This document shows positions 18,718-28,502 of a stretch of DNA of 64,000 nt, piece by piece (the stretch's first letter is position 1; each line of letters starts with the position of its first letter). Under the pieces are notes generated by a model that searched no databases, was not told where the DNA came from, and saw only the letters and a list, made by a program, of their open reading frames with translations. Position numbers and translations under genes: made by a program. The DNA comes from Antarcticibacterium sp. 1MA-6-2 (GTDB taxonomy: Bacteria; Bacteroidota; Bacteroidia; Flavobacteriales; Flavobacteriaceae), in assembly GCF_021535135.1 (NCBI RefSeq), contig NZ_CP091036.1, forward strand, positions 2,728,001 to 2,792,000, written 5' to 3'.

Positions 18718-19389
18718 CTATTTTTTTCCGGCAACCACAATAACAATTTCTCCTTTTGGAGGCTTAGTCGTGTAATGCTGAAGCACCTCTGCCGCGGTTC
18801 CTCTTACAGTTTCTTCATGCATTTTCGTGATCTCCCTGGATACCGAAACCTGCCTCTCTTCCCCAAAATATTCAACAAAATGGGACAGGGTTTTTAGCAG
18901 TTTGTGAGGAGATTCATAGAAGATAAGGGTGCGTTCTTCTTCTGCTAAAAAGTTTAACCTTGTTTGTCTCCTTTTTTCACAGGAAGAAAACCTTCAAAAA
19001 CAAATTTGTCATTTGGAAAACCACTATTGACAAGTGCAGGCACAAAAGCAGTGGCGCCCGGTAGGCAGTCTACCTCAATTCCCGCTTCTACACACGCCCG
19101 GGTAAGAAGAAATCCCGGATCACTAATTGTTAAGCGTTCCCGCATCACTTATCAACGCAAAACTTTCTCCCGCCTGTATCCTGCGCACTATACCTTCAAC
19201 TGTTTTATGCTCGTTGTGCATGTGATGGCTGTGCATTGGCGTGTTAATCTCATAATGTTTAAGAAGCTTGCCGCTATTCCTGGTGTCTTCTGCAAGGATG
19301 TGATCTACTTCCTTCAAAACCCTGATCGCACGCAAAGTCATATCTTCCAGGTTTCCTATTGGAGTAGGAACGAGATAAAGTTTGGACAT
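18718..19389 (-). CDS. rsmI: 16S rRNA (cytidine1402-2'-O)-methyltransferase, two indels
   Basis: Corrected length is 223 residues. RsmI methylates the ribose of C1402 in 16S rRNA using S-adenosylmethionine. Motifs are YLVPTPIGNLEDMTLRAI, HILAEDTRNSGKLLKHY and, after repair, ALISDAGTPAISDPGFLL, followed by GATAFVPALVNSGFP. At 19129-19135 the minus strand reads GCTTAAC in place of GCCGGC. A second break near 18966-18972, in an A6/GGA stretch, needs one added base (PVKK(G/R)RQTRLNF) and looks like a homopolymer error. The C-terminus ends KGEIVIVVAGKK. The upstream neighbour at 20235 is a conserved unknown 9 bases away, probably the same operon. Confidence 0.88.
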
Positions 19390-19398
19390 TTAAAAGGT

Positions 19399-20235
19399 TT
19401 AGTGGCGGAATTTGTTTTCTACGAGTTCCATGAATTTGTTTTCAAATTCTTCTTTCCCCTGCCAGTTCTTATAATCGGGCTTCACGACCAACTGAATGAA
19501 TTTCTTAGCCTCATCAACAGAATCAAAAGTGTTGAGTTGGGAGATCACCCTGTTATAATCGGCAGTTTTCCCTTCAAACAAGTGACGGATAAATGCCAGG
19601 CGTTCATTAAGACCAATATTAAAACCTTTCTTAAGGCGGTCATTCAGAGATTTAGGTCGATTGCTTTCCTGTTGCTTTCTTACAGGCTCAAAATTGGGAA
19701 GGTTGTCATAATCCACTCCAATATCCCTGAAGTCTCTTTTCTCCTCCTCTCTTTTTGGTTCCTTTACAGGCTCCTTAATAATAGGCGCAGTATGCTCTTT
19801 GGAAATGATATTATTAAGCATGAAATCCAGCTTTTCAGTTTCCGGTGGCATTTGAGCAACTATATCTTTGATTTTCTCTGTGTTAGGTTCAGTAATAGCC
19901 TCACTGTCATTATATTCTGTACCATCAGGCAAATACTCATCCTTTTCTTCCACAACTGTTTGATGTTGAGGCTGAGAGGGTTGTGATGGTAATTCAAATA
20001 CTTTCTCTTCCTCTTTTGTTTCACTGGAGTTCAAATCAAAAGTAGCTTCCCGAGGCTTAGAATCAGAGGTAGATTTTTCAGAAAAAGAAGCAAGATTTTC
20101 TTCAGTAAAAGCTAAGATTGTAAGTTTTTCATATAGATCCCTGGCCTGTTGTTTTAGTACGCTGGCATCAGGTTCTTTTAAATCAAGAATTTTATTTGCC
20201 AGATCTTTTAAATCGGCTTCCAGTTTTTTTCTCAT
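19399..20235 (-). CDS. conserved protein of unknown function
   Basis: 278 residues. The N-terminus is a helical stretch (MRKKLEADLKDLANKILDL). The middle (residues about 55-185) is low-complexity and acidic, rich in E, P, K and S. The C-terminus is more ordered: LNERLAFIRHLFEGKTADYN, then RVISQLNTFDSVDEAKKFIQ and PDYKNWQGKEEFENKFMELV. I believe similar proteins occur beside rsmI and tdk in other Flavobacteriia, but have no named function. The divergent tdk gene starts about 200 bases away. The arrangement is compatible with cotranscription with rsmI. Confidence 0.75.
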   Translation of the reverse strand: MRKKLEADLKDLANKILDLKEPDASVLKQQARDLYEKLTILAFTEENLASFSEKSTSDSKPREATFDLNSSETKEEEKVFELPSQPSQPQHQTVVEEKDEYLPDGTEYNDSEAITEPNTEKIKDIVAQMPPETEKLDFMLNNIISKEHTAPIIKEPVKEPKREEEKRDFRDIGVDYDNLPNFEPVRKQQESNRPKSLNDRLKKGFNIGLNERLAFIRHLFEGKTADYNRVISQLNTFDSVDEAKKFIQLVVKPDYKNWQGKEEFENKFMELVENKFRH

Positions 20236-20432
20236 TGCGGCTATTATTTAAAATTGTGCAACTTTATCCTTTTTCAGAAAAAGTAAAAAATACAGTAGAT
20301 TAATTTATAGGAGCGTTTTTATAGCTTTATAAATTTAAAGAACCTCTAAGCTCAACGGTTGGATTTTTGATAAATTTGTTCCAACTTTAGACAAAAGAGG
20401 GACTCTCCCTTTTCGGCATTGAAAATTACAAA

Positions 20433-21081
20433 ATGTTTCTCGAAAATACAGTAAATCACAAAGAGCAATTTGGCTGGATAGAAGTTATTTGCGGCTCAAT
20501 GTTTTCCGGTAAGACCGAAGAACTTATCAGGCGCCTTAAGCGGGCAAAATTCGCGAAACAAAAGGTAGAGATCTTTAAACCTAGCGATAGATAAACGCTA
20601 CCACGAAGAAATGGTGGTGTCTCATGATGCTAACGAAATACGGTCTACTCCTGTTCCTTCAGCTTCTAATATCAGGCTGCTGGCAGATGGTTGTGATGTG
20701 GTGGGAATAGATGAAGCACAATTTTTTGATGATGAAATAGTTACCGTGTGTAACGACCTTGCCAATCGTGGGGTGCGGGTAATAGTCGCGGGCCTGGACA
20801 TGGACTTTAAAGGCAATCCTTTTGGACCTATGCCAAATCTAATGGCCACTGCAGAATATGTTACAAAAGTTCATGCAGTATGCACCCGCACGGGGAATCT
20901 TGCGCAGTACAGTTACAGGAAGTCCATAAATGACGATCTTGTATTTCTTGGGGAGAACGAGGAATATGAACCTTTAAGCCGTGCCGCATATTACAAGGCA
21001 ATGCTCCGGGAGAGGGTAAAAAAATTACCTGTTGCCGATCCCGAAGTAATTAAGCCCGAAAAAAAGACGAACAATGTCTAA
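20433..21081 (+). CDS. tdk: thymidine kinase, one frameshift
   Basis: Corrected length is 215 residues. The enzyme phosphorylates thymidine for salvage in the cytoplasm. P-loop [15 protein letters not shown] lies near residue 22. The catalytic segment [13 protein letters not shown] lies near 95, and the lasso region [20 protein letters not shown] near 145. The frame breaks at 20579-20585 (ACCTAGC). ACCGGC gives [14 protein letters not shown] and unites the halves. The 3' end overlaps alr by 8 bases, an arrangement implying one transcript. A TAAATTTG sequence near 20377 may be the -7 element. Confidence 0.92.
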
Positions 21082-22184
21082 GACACGTGAAACCATTCTG
21101 GAGATTGATCTGGGTGCCCTTGAGCACAATTACCATTTTATGCGCTCCAAAATAAATGGGGATATAAAATTTATGGCAGTTGTGAAAGCTTTTGCTTACG
21201 GAAACGATGCTACTAAAATTGCTAAAAAACTAAGCAAGCTGGGAGTCGATTACTTTGCCGTTGCCTATGTAGACGAAGGTGTTGCTCTAAGAAAAGGAGG
21301 TATAGAAAAACCCATTCTGGTACTTCATCCCCAATCGATAAATTTTGAAAAAATTATTGAAAATTGCCTGGAGCCGAGTATCTATAGCGAATTCGTCCTT
21401 CGGGAATTTATCAAAACAGCCGAACAGCTTGATCAAAAGAATTATCCAATTCATTTAAAGCTAAATACCTACTTAAACCGCTTAGGTTTTAGTGAGGACG
21501 ATCTTGAGAAGGTTTTTACAAAACTTGCAACTACTGATTCAATTAAGATAACGGGCGTTTTTTCACATCTTGCGGCCAGCGAAGATTGGAAAGAACGCGA
21601 ATTTACACTTCAACAGTTGAATCTTTTCCGAAAGTTGGCTTTTACAATAACCGAAAAACTCGGTTACCAGCCATTGCTCCACCTAAGTAATACTTCAGCA
21701 ATAATAAATTATCCCGAAGCTGCTTTTCATATGGTACGCAGTGGAATAGGATTGTACGGATTTGGAAATGATCCTGAAATAGACAAACAACTTAAACCAA
21801 TTGGCACCCTTAAAACGATAATTTCTCAAATTCATCATCTAAAGGAAGGTGCAACCGTGGGTTACAATCGGGCTTTTAAGGTTACTGAAGACACGAAAAT
21901 GGCTACCATTCCTATTGGCCATGCCGATGGGATCAACAGGCAGTATGGAAATGGCCGTGCAGGAGTATATGTCAATGGCAAATATGCCCCTATTATTGGA
22001 AATGTTTGTATGGATATGATCATGATCAACATTTCCGGAATAGAGTGCGAAGAAGGAGACGAAGTCATAATTTTTGGAGGACCACAGCACGTCACGAAAT
22101 TTGCTTACAACGGGAATACTATTTCTTATGAGGTTATTACTGAGCATTTCACAACGTGTTAAAAGAGTAATTATAGAAGACTAG
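21074..22184 (+). CDS. alr: alanine racemase, frameshift near 3' end
   Basis: Corrected length is 369 residues. This PLP enzyme interconverts L- and D-alanine for peptidoglycan. The PLP lysine lies in FMAVVKAFAYGND (residue about 38). The catalytic Tyr lies in VGYNRAFKV. GHADGINRQYGNGRA and GNVCMDMIMINI are family motifs. The uncorrected frame stops at 22162 with an atypical tail EHFTTC. At 22139-22145 ACTGAGC is read; restoring ACCGGC gives ISYEVITGISQRVKRVIIED and a stop at 22182. This is the least obvious of the RCCGGY lesions because it removes only the last residues. Confidence 0.92.
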
Positions 22185-22233
22185 TTAAATAATTATTTTG
22201 TAATTTCCATAACTAATCCCTCAATTTAAACAA

Positions 22234-22671
22234 ATGGCATTTTTTAAAGATTTTAAAGCTTTTTTAATGAAAGGCGACATAATTGCACTGGCTACAGCCG
22301 TTGTAATTGGAGCAGCATTTAATAAAATAGTTTCTTCGGTAGTTTCAGATATTATAATGCCTATAATAGGTCTGTTAACCGGAGGTGAAAATTTTTCCCG
22401 GAATTTTATTGCGCTGGATGGGAACAAATACGAAAGCCTCGAGGCTGCAAAGGAAGCTGAAGCCGCAGTTTTAACCTATGGAAATCTTATTGACGCTATA
22501 ATTCATTTTATAATTGTTGGACTCTTTATATTTCTTGTTTTAAGGGCCTATGAGAAGACCAAGAAAAAGAAGGAAGAAGTACTTACTACTGTGAAAAGTC
22601 CCACGCAGGAAGAATTACTGGCTGAAATACGAGATGAATTAAAACGACAAAACAATACAGGAAGGCTGTAA
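22234..22671 (+). CDS. mscL: large-conductance mechanosensitive channel
   Basis: 145 residues. MscL forms a homopentamer in the inner membrane and opens on hypo-osmotic shock. The N-terminal amphipathic helix [16 protein letters not shown] is followed by TM1 ([20 protein letters not shown]) and [14 protein letters not shown]2 is [20 protein letters not shown], and a charged C-terminal bundle includes [14 protein letters not shown]. Length and layout are normal. The gene stands alone, with its own terminator. Confidence 0.96.
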   Translation: MAFFKDFKAFLMKGDIIALATAVVIGAAFNKIVSSVVSDIIMPIIGLLTGGENFSRNFIALDGNKYESLEAAKEAEAAVLTYGNLIDAIIHFIIVGLFIFLVLRAYEKTKKKKEEVLTTVKSPTQEELLAEIRDELKRQNNTGRL

Positions 22672-22758
22672 ATATTGCAGCAATTGTCTTCTAATGGTTT
22701 AAAAATTGAATTTATATAAAAAGTACGCTTACCGCTACACTACATGTTTTAACCCTAA

Positions 22759-22786
22759 ACCCCCTCCATACGAGGGGGTCTTTTTT
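22759..22786 (+). terminator. terminator after mscL
   Basis: ACCCCCTC pairs with GAGGGGGT over a 5-base loop and is followed by CTTTTTT. Confidence 0.8.
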
Positions 22787-22870
22787 ATAACAAATTCTGA
22801 AAAGATGTGCAATTTGAAAACCTCAATCCCGATTTAGGCTTATGGAGTAGCCTAAATTCAAATTCTATAA

Positions 22871-22878
22871 TACCTTTG
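22871..22878 (+). promoter_or_regulatory. -7 element of asd
   Basis: TACCTTTG fits TAnnTTTG and gives a leader of about 40 bases before ATG 22926. Confidence 0.5.
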
Positions 22879-22925
22879 CAAAAATAATTTATAAGAAGTT
22901 CATTAAGAGCCTAAAAAATACAAAT

Positions 22926-23915
22926 ATGAGAGTAGCAGTAGTTGGTGCAACCGGAATGGTTGGAAATATAATGCTAAAGGTTTTAGAGGAAAGGAATTTC
23001 CCCATAACAGAGTTATATCCCGTAGCTTCGGAAAGGTCTGTGGGAAAAGAAATAACTTTTAACAATAAGAGCTATAAAGTTATAGGCCTTGAAGAGGCAG
23101 TTAGTATTAAACCAGACCTCGCTTTGTTTTCAGCCGGAGGAGACACTTCCCTGGAATGGGCTCCAAAATTTGCTGAAAATGGCACTACAGTAGTTGATAA
23201 TTCTTCAGCCTGGAGAATGGATAAAACTAAAAAGCTCGTGATCCCGGAGATTAATGCCGTGGAACTTACCAAAGATGACAAAATAATAGCGAATCCCAAC
23301 TGCTCAACCATACAGTTATTAATGGCTTTAAAGCCTCTTCACGATAAATATAAAATTAAGCGGGTTGTGGTTTCCACTTACCAGTCTATTACGGGTACCG
23401 GGGTAAAAGCGGTGCAACAGCTGGAGAACGAGTACAAAGACCAAAAAGGAGAAATGGCCTATCCTTATCCTATCCACAGGAATGCCATTCCTCAATGTGA
23501 TGTGTTTACTGAAAACGGCTACACAAAGGAAGAGATGAAGCTTACCAATGAAACAAAGAAGATCCTTGGAGACGATTCGGTTTTAGTAAGTGCAACGGCA
23601 ATAAGAATTCCGGTTGTAGGTGGCCATAGCGAATCGGTAAACCTGGAATTTGAAAGTGACTTTGATGAGAAGGATGTCAGGAAGTTATTAAGCGACTTTC
23701 CGGGAGTAACTGTCCAGGATAATCCAGATGTAAATACTTATCCCATGCCTATTTATGCTGAAGGAAAAGATGATGTTTTTGTTGGCCGCATCCGCAGGGA
23801 TTATTCTCAGCCCAATAGTTTGAATATGTGGATCGTTGCAGATAATCTTAGAAAAGGTGCTGCTACCAATGCGGTGCAAATTGCAGAATATCTTATGGAC
23901 AACAAGTTAATATAA
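22926..23915 (+). CDS. asd: aspartate-semialdehyde dehydrogenase
   Basis: 329 residues, normal length. The enzyme reduces aspartyl phosphate with NADPH to aspartate semialdehyde for lysine, threonine and methionine synthesis. The N-terminal nucleotide-binding motif VVGATGMVGNIMLKVLEER is followed by SAGGDTSLEWAPKFA, and the catalytic Cys sits in NPNCSTIQLLMALKPL. The catalytic His region is RIPVVGGHSESVNLEF. It is preceded by a -7 promoter element and followed by a hairpin. Confidence 0.96.
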   Translation: MRVAVVGATGMVGNIMLKVLEERNFPITELYPVASERSVGKEITFNNKSYKVIGLEEAVSIKPDLALFSAGGDTSLEWAPKFAENGTTVVDNSSAWRMDKTKKLVIPEINAVELTKDDKIIANPNCSTIQLLMALKPLHDKYKIKRVVVSTYQSITGTGVKAVQQLENEYKDQKGEMAYPYPIHRNAIPQCDVFTENGYTKEEMKLTNETKKILGDDSVLVSATAIRIPVVGGHSESVNLEFESDFDEKDVRKLLSDFPGVTVQDNPDVNTYPMPIYAEGKDDVFVGRIRRDYSQPNSLNMWIVADNLRKGAATNAVQIAEYLMDNKLI

Positions 23916-23938
23916 AAGAAAAAGAATTTTTTCTTACG

Positions 23939-23975
23939 AAATGCCTGTAGGTTTGTTACTTATGGGCATTTTTTT
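23939..23975 (+). terminator. probable terminator after asd
   Basis: AAATGCC pairs with GGGCATTT over a loop of about 20 bases, followed by T7. The long loop makes it weaker than the others. Confidence 0.5.
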
Positions 23976-24006
23976 GCACTAACTTTAGCACCTTAAAATT
24001 TTTTAA

Positions 24007-26163
24007 ATGAAAAAAATAATTCCCGGAATTTTTGCCGCAGCTGTACTTTTCTCCTGCAACAAAGATTCTAAAAAAGAAACCACTGCATTGAATTATCCCG
24101 AAACTAAAAAGGTAGATACTGTCACCAATTATTTTGGAACAGAAGTTAAAGACCCTTACCGATGGCTGGAAGACGACCGTAGCGAAGAAACCGGAAGCTG
24201 GGTTAAAGCACAAAACGAAGTTACATTTGACTACCTGGAGAAGATTCCTTACCGCAAGGAACTTAATGATCGTTTGACCAAACTCTGGAACTACGAAAAA
24301 CTCGGTGCTCCTTTCATTGAAGGAGATTATACCTATTTTTATAAAAATGACGGGTTGCAAAACCAGTATGTAGTCTACAGAAAAAAAGAGGAAAATGCTG
24401 AAGCTGAAGTTTTTCTTGATCCCAATAAATTTAGTGAAGACGGAACCACTTCACTTGCTTAGTTTAAGTTTTTCTGAAGATGGAAGCAAAGCAGCTTATG
24501 CTATTTCTGAAGGAGGAAGTGACTGGAGAAAGATCATTATTCTTGACACAGAATCTAAAGAAGCAATTGAAGATACTATTATAGATGTAAAGTTTAGCGG
24601 AATTTCCTGGAAAGGGAATGATGGATTTTACTATTCCAGTTATGAAAAACCTGAAGGAAGTGAACTTTCTGCAAAGACAGATCAGCACCGACTTTTCTAC
24701 CACAAGCTGGGAACAAAGCAGAGTGAAGACAGGTTAGTTTTCGGTAATACTGCCGCACAAAAACACCGTTATGTAAGTGGAAGTGTTTCAGAAGATAATA
24801 GGTATCTATATATCTCTGCGAGGAATTCTACGTCTGGCGGGAAGGTTTTTATGATGGATCTTACCAAAACTAATCCAGAATTAGTTACCATTCTGGATAA
24901 TGAAGATACAGATACTTATGTCATGCATAACGAAGGAACTAAACTCTTTATCTTAACAAATCTGGACGCTCCTAACAGGCGGATCGTAACCGTAGATGCA
25001 GCAAATCCGAAACCTGAAAACTGGAAAGATCTTATTCCTGAAACAGAAAATGTGCTTAGCCCTAATACCGGAGGTGGTTATATTTTTGCTGAATATATGG
25101 TAGATGCAGTTTCACAGGTTAAGCAGTACGATTTTGAAGGAAAGCTTGTAAGAGAAATTGAACTCCCGGGTTTAGGATCTGCCGGAGGTTTTGGAGCCAA
25201 AGAAGAGGATGATGTTCTTTACTACTCCTTTACAAATTACGTTACCCCCGGAACCATCTATAAATATGACATAGAAGGAGGAACTTCTGAACTTTACAAC
25301 AAGCCAAACATCGATTTTAATCCTGAAGACTTTGAAAGCAAGCAGGTTTTCTATTCCTCCAAAGATGGTACTAAGATCCCGATGATCATTACTCATAAAA
25401 AAGGTATTGAGTTGAACGGAAAGAATCCAACTCTTCTTTATGCTTACGGAGGATTTAATATCAGCCTTACTCCTTCTTTTAGCACTGCAAACGCGGTATG
25501 GATGGAGCAGGGAGGAATTTATGCAGTTCCTAATCTACGTGGGGGTGGAGAATATGGTAAAAAATGGCATGATGCAGGTACAAAATTGAACAAACAAAAT
25601 GTGTTTGACGATTTTATCGCCGCTGCTGAATACCTGATTAAAGAGAACTATACTTCCAGTGAGTATCTGGCTGTTAGAGGAGGATCTAACGGGGGACTGC
25701 TTGTGGGAGCTACAATGACCCAAAGACCAGATTTAATGCAGGTGGCACTACCTGCAGTAGGAGTTATGGACATGTTAAGATATCATACCTTTACTGCCGG
25801 AGCAGGCTGGGCGTATGATTATGGAACTGCCGACGATAATAAGGAAATGTTTGAATACCTCAAAGGATATTCTCCTGTTCACAATGTAAAAGAAGGAGTA
25901 GAATATCCTGCAACAATGGTGACCACTTAGTGACCACGATGACAGGGTAGTACCTGCACATTCTTTTAAATTTGCAGCAGAACTCCAGGAAAAACAGGCG
26001 GGGAATAATCCAACTCTTATAAGAATTGAAACTAAAGCTTAGTCACGGTGCAGGAAAACCTACCTCAATGATTATTGATGAGTATGCAGATATTTTTGCG
26101 TTTACGCTTTACAATATGGGCTACGAAGTGTTACCTGAAAACGTAAAAAAAGTAAAGGGATAA
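24007..26163 (+). CDS. prolyl oligopeptidase family serine peptidase (S9A), lipoprotein, three frameshifts
   Basis: Corrected length is 717 residues, the usual size. A lipoprotein signal [20 protein letters not shown] places it at the periplasmic face of a membrane. The N-terminal beta-propeller begins [11 protein letters not shown]. The catalytic domain has the nucleophile in [15 protein letters not shown]. The Asp lies in [14 protein letters not shown] and the His in ETKAGHGAGKP, the last two visible only after correction. Frames break at 24457-24463 (GCTTAGT), 25925-25931 (ACTTAGT) and 26037-26043 (GCTTAGT). Each is repaired by RCCGGY, and both triad motifs are then restored to the family consensus. 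It cleaves proline-containing oligopeptides by family. Confidence 0.92.
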
Positions 26164-26190
26164 AGCTTTAATTTTTAAAGTGGATCAAGT

Positions 26191-26220
26191 GCCTCCGGAA
26201 GATTTTCCGGAGGCATTTTT
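26191..26220 (+). terminator. terminator after the S9 peptidase
   Basis: GCCTCCGGAA pairs with TTCCGGAGGC over a 4-base loop, followed by ATTTTTTT. Confidence 0.9.
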
Positions 26221-26279
26221 TTATATTCAACATAAATTACTGGATTTTGAACCTCTGGTATTTTCCAAAAGGAGATTAT

Positions 26280-26287
26280 TACCTTTG
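26280..26287 (+). promoter_or_regulatory. -7 element of the ABC gene
   Basis: TACCTTTG lies 20 bases before ATG 26307. It supports this ATG over the upstream in-frame ATG at 26247, which would start before the promoter. Confidence 0.5.
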
Positions 26288-26306
26288 CTCTTCCAAATAT
26301 CTTCCC

Positions 26307-27284
26307 ATGCTGAAGCTTAAAAATGTTTCCTTTGCTTATGATGCGAAACCAATCCTGAAGAATATCAGTTTTGAGGTAGAACAGGGAGCACATGTTTCGG
26401 TTATAGGAGAAAGCGGCTGTGGTAAAAGCACACTTTTACAACTCATTTATGGACTGCACCATACAGACGGCAGAATCTTCTGGAAAGAACAGGAATTACT
26501 GGGCCCAAATTTTAATCTTGTTCCGGGAGAACCATTCTTCAAATACCTGGCCCAGGATTTTGACCTGATGCTGCCATTAAGTGTAGCCGATAATGTGGGA
26601 AAATATTTGAGTAATATGTATCCCCGGAAAAAAAAACAACGAATTGCTGAGTTGCTTGAGGTGGTAGAAATGCAGGACCTCTCACAGGTAAAGGCAAAGC
26701 ATTTAAGCGGGGGGCAACAACAAAGAGTTGCTCTTGCACGGGCCCTGGCAAAAGAACCTGAATTGCTTTTACTCGATGAGCCTTTTAGCCACATAGATCA
26801 CTTTCGAAAGAATAATTTGCGCAGAAAAGTTTTCAGGTATCTAAAGGACAAAAATATCACCTGCATCACAGCCACACACGACAGTACAGATGCCCTTTCA
26901 TTTGCTGATAAAACCATTGTTCTAAAAGACGGAAAGATTCACTCACAGGCGCAACCGGAGCAGCTATATATGAATCCGCCAAATAAGTATGTGGCTTCAT
27001 TGTTCGGTGACGTAAATGAGATTAAAATAAAAGATCTCAATCCTTCAGAAAAAAGCCGAAAGAAAATTTTGCTGTATCCCCACGAGTTAGAGGTGACAGA
27101 AGAAGGAAGCGCTGAGGCAGTGGTTATTCAAAGCTTTTTCAAAGGGAAAAATTTTGAGATACAGGCAGAAATTAAGAATCAGACAATTTTTTTTGAGAAT
27201 CAAACCAGCCTTGATCCGGGAAAATTAGTTAAGCTTTATGTTTCCCCGGAACTTATTTCCAGAAGAACAGATACTGGCTGTTAA
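26307..27284 (+). CDS. ABC transporter ATP-binding protein
   Basis: 325 residues starting MLKLKNVSFAYDAKPILK. Walker A is GESGCGKSTLL, the Q-loop lies in YLAQDFDLMLPL, the signature is LSGGQQQRVALARAL and Walker B is LLLLDEPFSHID, with the H-loop in CITATHDSTDAL. After the ATPase (about residue 225) an extra C-terminal domain of about 95 residues resembles the TOBE-type regulatory extension of importer ATPases. No permease gene is adjacent, so the substrate and partner are unknown. Confidence 0.9.
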   Translation: MLKLKNVSFAYDAKPILKNISFEVEQGAHVSVIGESGCGKSTLLQLIYGLHHTDGRIFWKEQELLGPNFNLVPGEPFFKYLAQDFDLMLPLSVADNVGKYLSNMYPRKKKQRIAELLEVVEMQDLSQVKAKHLSGGQQQRVALARALAKEPELLLLDEPFSHIDHFRKNNLRRKVFRYLKDKNITCITATHDSTDALSFADKTIVLKDGKIHSQAQPEQLYMNPPNKYVASLFGDVNEIKIKDLNPSEKSRKKILLYPHELEVTEEGSAEAVVIQSFFKGKNFEIQAEIKNQTIFFENQTSLDPGKLVKLYVSPELISRRTDTGC

Positions 27285-27304
27285 TCAATTATCATCTTTC
27301 CTAA

Positions 27305-27337
27305 AGACCTCACAGGTTTTAGAAACCTGTGAGGTCT
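27305..27337. repeat. 33-base palindrome, copy 2
   Basis: AGACCTCACAGGTTT pairs with AAACCTGTGAGGTCT with centre TAG. It lies between two convergent genes (ABC and GreA-like), where it could terminate both. Confidence 0.85.
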
Positions 27338-27365
27338 CTTTGCAGATCAAATAGAAATAAAGAAT

Positions 27366-27818
27366 TTATTCCACCTCAAGAATTTCAAAAGTTTTCCCAT
27401 TCAACAAGAAGTTATCCCCTGCTTGTTTTCCCAGAAGAAGCTGAGCGACCGGAGAATTTATTCCGACGGCGTAAAACTTCTTTCCTTCAGCAATTATTTC
27501 TCCTGCCGGAATGGAAATAAAATAATTGGCTCCGGTAGTTACAACCGCACTTCCAAAACCTATATTTTGAGTAGATGCCTGATGTTCTATTAAATTCGCA
27601 GTTTTTCTAAGATTATTAAATAGTTCTACCTGCCCCGAGATTTTCTCAAATTCAAGATGAAGCATCGCTCTGCTGGTTTCGTATTTATCCCCCATACAAC
27701 TCCGGCTTTCGGGTTTCAAAGCTTCTTCAAGCTCCCCCATTGTGGCATTAAAACGAGCTATACGGGCCTCAGCATAATCCTTACAGGCCTCGGCGAGTTG
27801 TTTCCTTAGTTCGGTCAT
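27366..27818 (-). CDS. GreA/GreB-family elongation factor-like protein
   Basis: 150 residues. The N-terminus is a coiled coil (ELRKQLAEACKDYAEARIAR, with the tip region GDKYETSRAML). The C-terminus has the FKBP-like Gre fold (IGFGSAVVTTGANYFISI, SPVAQLLLGKQAGDNFLLNG). Classic Gre factors rescue backtracked RNA polymerase. This shorter divergent form could act there or bind polymerase in another way. Its start lies within the 3' end of mtgA (38-base overlap), so both are cotranscribed. Confidence 0.75.
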   Translation of the reverse strand: MTELRKQLAEACKDYAEARIARFNATMGELEEALKPESRSCMGDKYETSRAMLHLEFEKISGQVELFNNLRKTANLIEHQASTQNIGFGSAVVTTGANYFISIPAGEIIAEGKKFYAVGINSPVAQLLLGKQAGDNFLLNGKTFEILEVE

Positions 27819-28497
27819 TCAGCTTTTTTTCACTTAAATTTATAGGACCCATATTCCGCATCTGCCTGATGATCCATACTTTTCTACCCTGAATGTAATT
27901 ACTGGCAGGATTGGCTCTGTATTGCCGCGGATTAGGCAATACAGCTGCAATGGCGGCAGCTTCATAAGCAGCAAGATCTGAAGCAGACTTATTAAACCAA
28001 AAACGGGAGGCTGCTTCGGCACCATACACTCCTTTTCCCATCTCAATACTATTGAGATAAACTTCAAGAATTCTCTCTTTGCTCCAGAACAACTCTATTA
28101 AAAACGTGAAGTAAACTTCAAATCCTTTCCGCACCCAGCTTCGTTGTGGCCAGAGAAAGACATTTTTTGCTGTTTGTTGTGAAATTGTGCTGGCACCTCT
28201 TACCCGCTTGCCTTTCTTATTATTTTCAATTGCTTTTTCAATTGCTTCCATATCAAAACCACTGTGGTTCGGGAAATTTTGATCTTCGCTCGCTATCACC
28301 GCCAGCTTAAGGTCGTTGGAGATTTCTTCCGCAGGCACCCAATCGTGCTGTATGTCTTCTTCGGGATTTTCAAAATACCGGATAACCATTAAAGGAGTGA
28401 AAGGTACAGGCAGCCATTTAAAGACGATCACCATAAAAATGGTAAAAGCAAAAAACCACAGAATTAACTTCAGCAAAAATCTAAAAAAGCGTTTCAT
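27781..28497 (-). CDS. mtgA: monofunctional biosynthetic peptidoglycan transglycosylase
   Basis: 238 residues. This GT51 enzyme polymerises lipid II into glycan strands at the periplasmic face of the inner membrane. One N-terminal transmembrane helix (FFRFLLKLILWFFAFTIFMV) precedes the catalytic domain. Its motifs are ASEDQNFPNHSGFD (catalytic Glu), GASTISQQTAKNVFLW and VYLNSIEMGKGVYGAEAAS. No transpeptidase domain follows. It starts 5 bases after the FAD oxidoreductase gene and overlaps the GreA-like gene. Confidence 0.94.
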   Translation of the reverse strand: MKRFFRFLLKLILWFFAFTIFMVIVFKWLPVPFTPLMVIRYFENPEEDIQHDWVPAEEISNDLKLAVIASEDQNFPNHSGFDMEAIEKAIENNKKGKRVRGASTISQQTAKNVFLWPQRSWVRKGFEVYFTFLIELFWSKERILEVYLNSIEMGKGVYGAEAASRFWFNKSASDLAAYEAAAIAAVLPNPRQYRANPASNYIQGRKVWIIRQMRNMGPINLSEKKLNDRTKETTRRGL

Positions 28498-28502
28498 AAA
28501 AT

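Noticed and set aside
18964..19986. A 340-residue open frame on the + strand
   Set aside because: It is antisense to rsmI and the conserved unknown, has no recognisable domain and lacks a start context.
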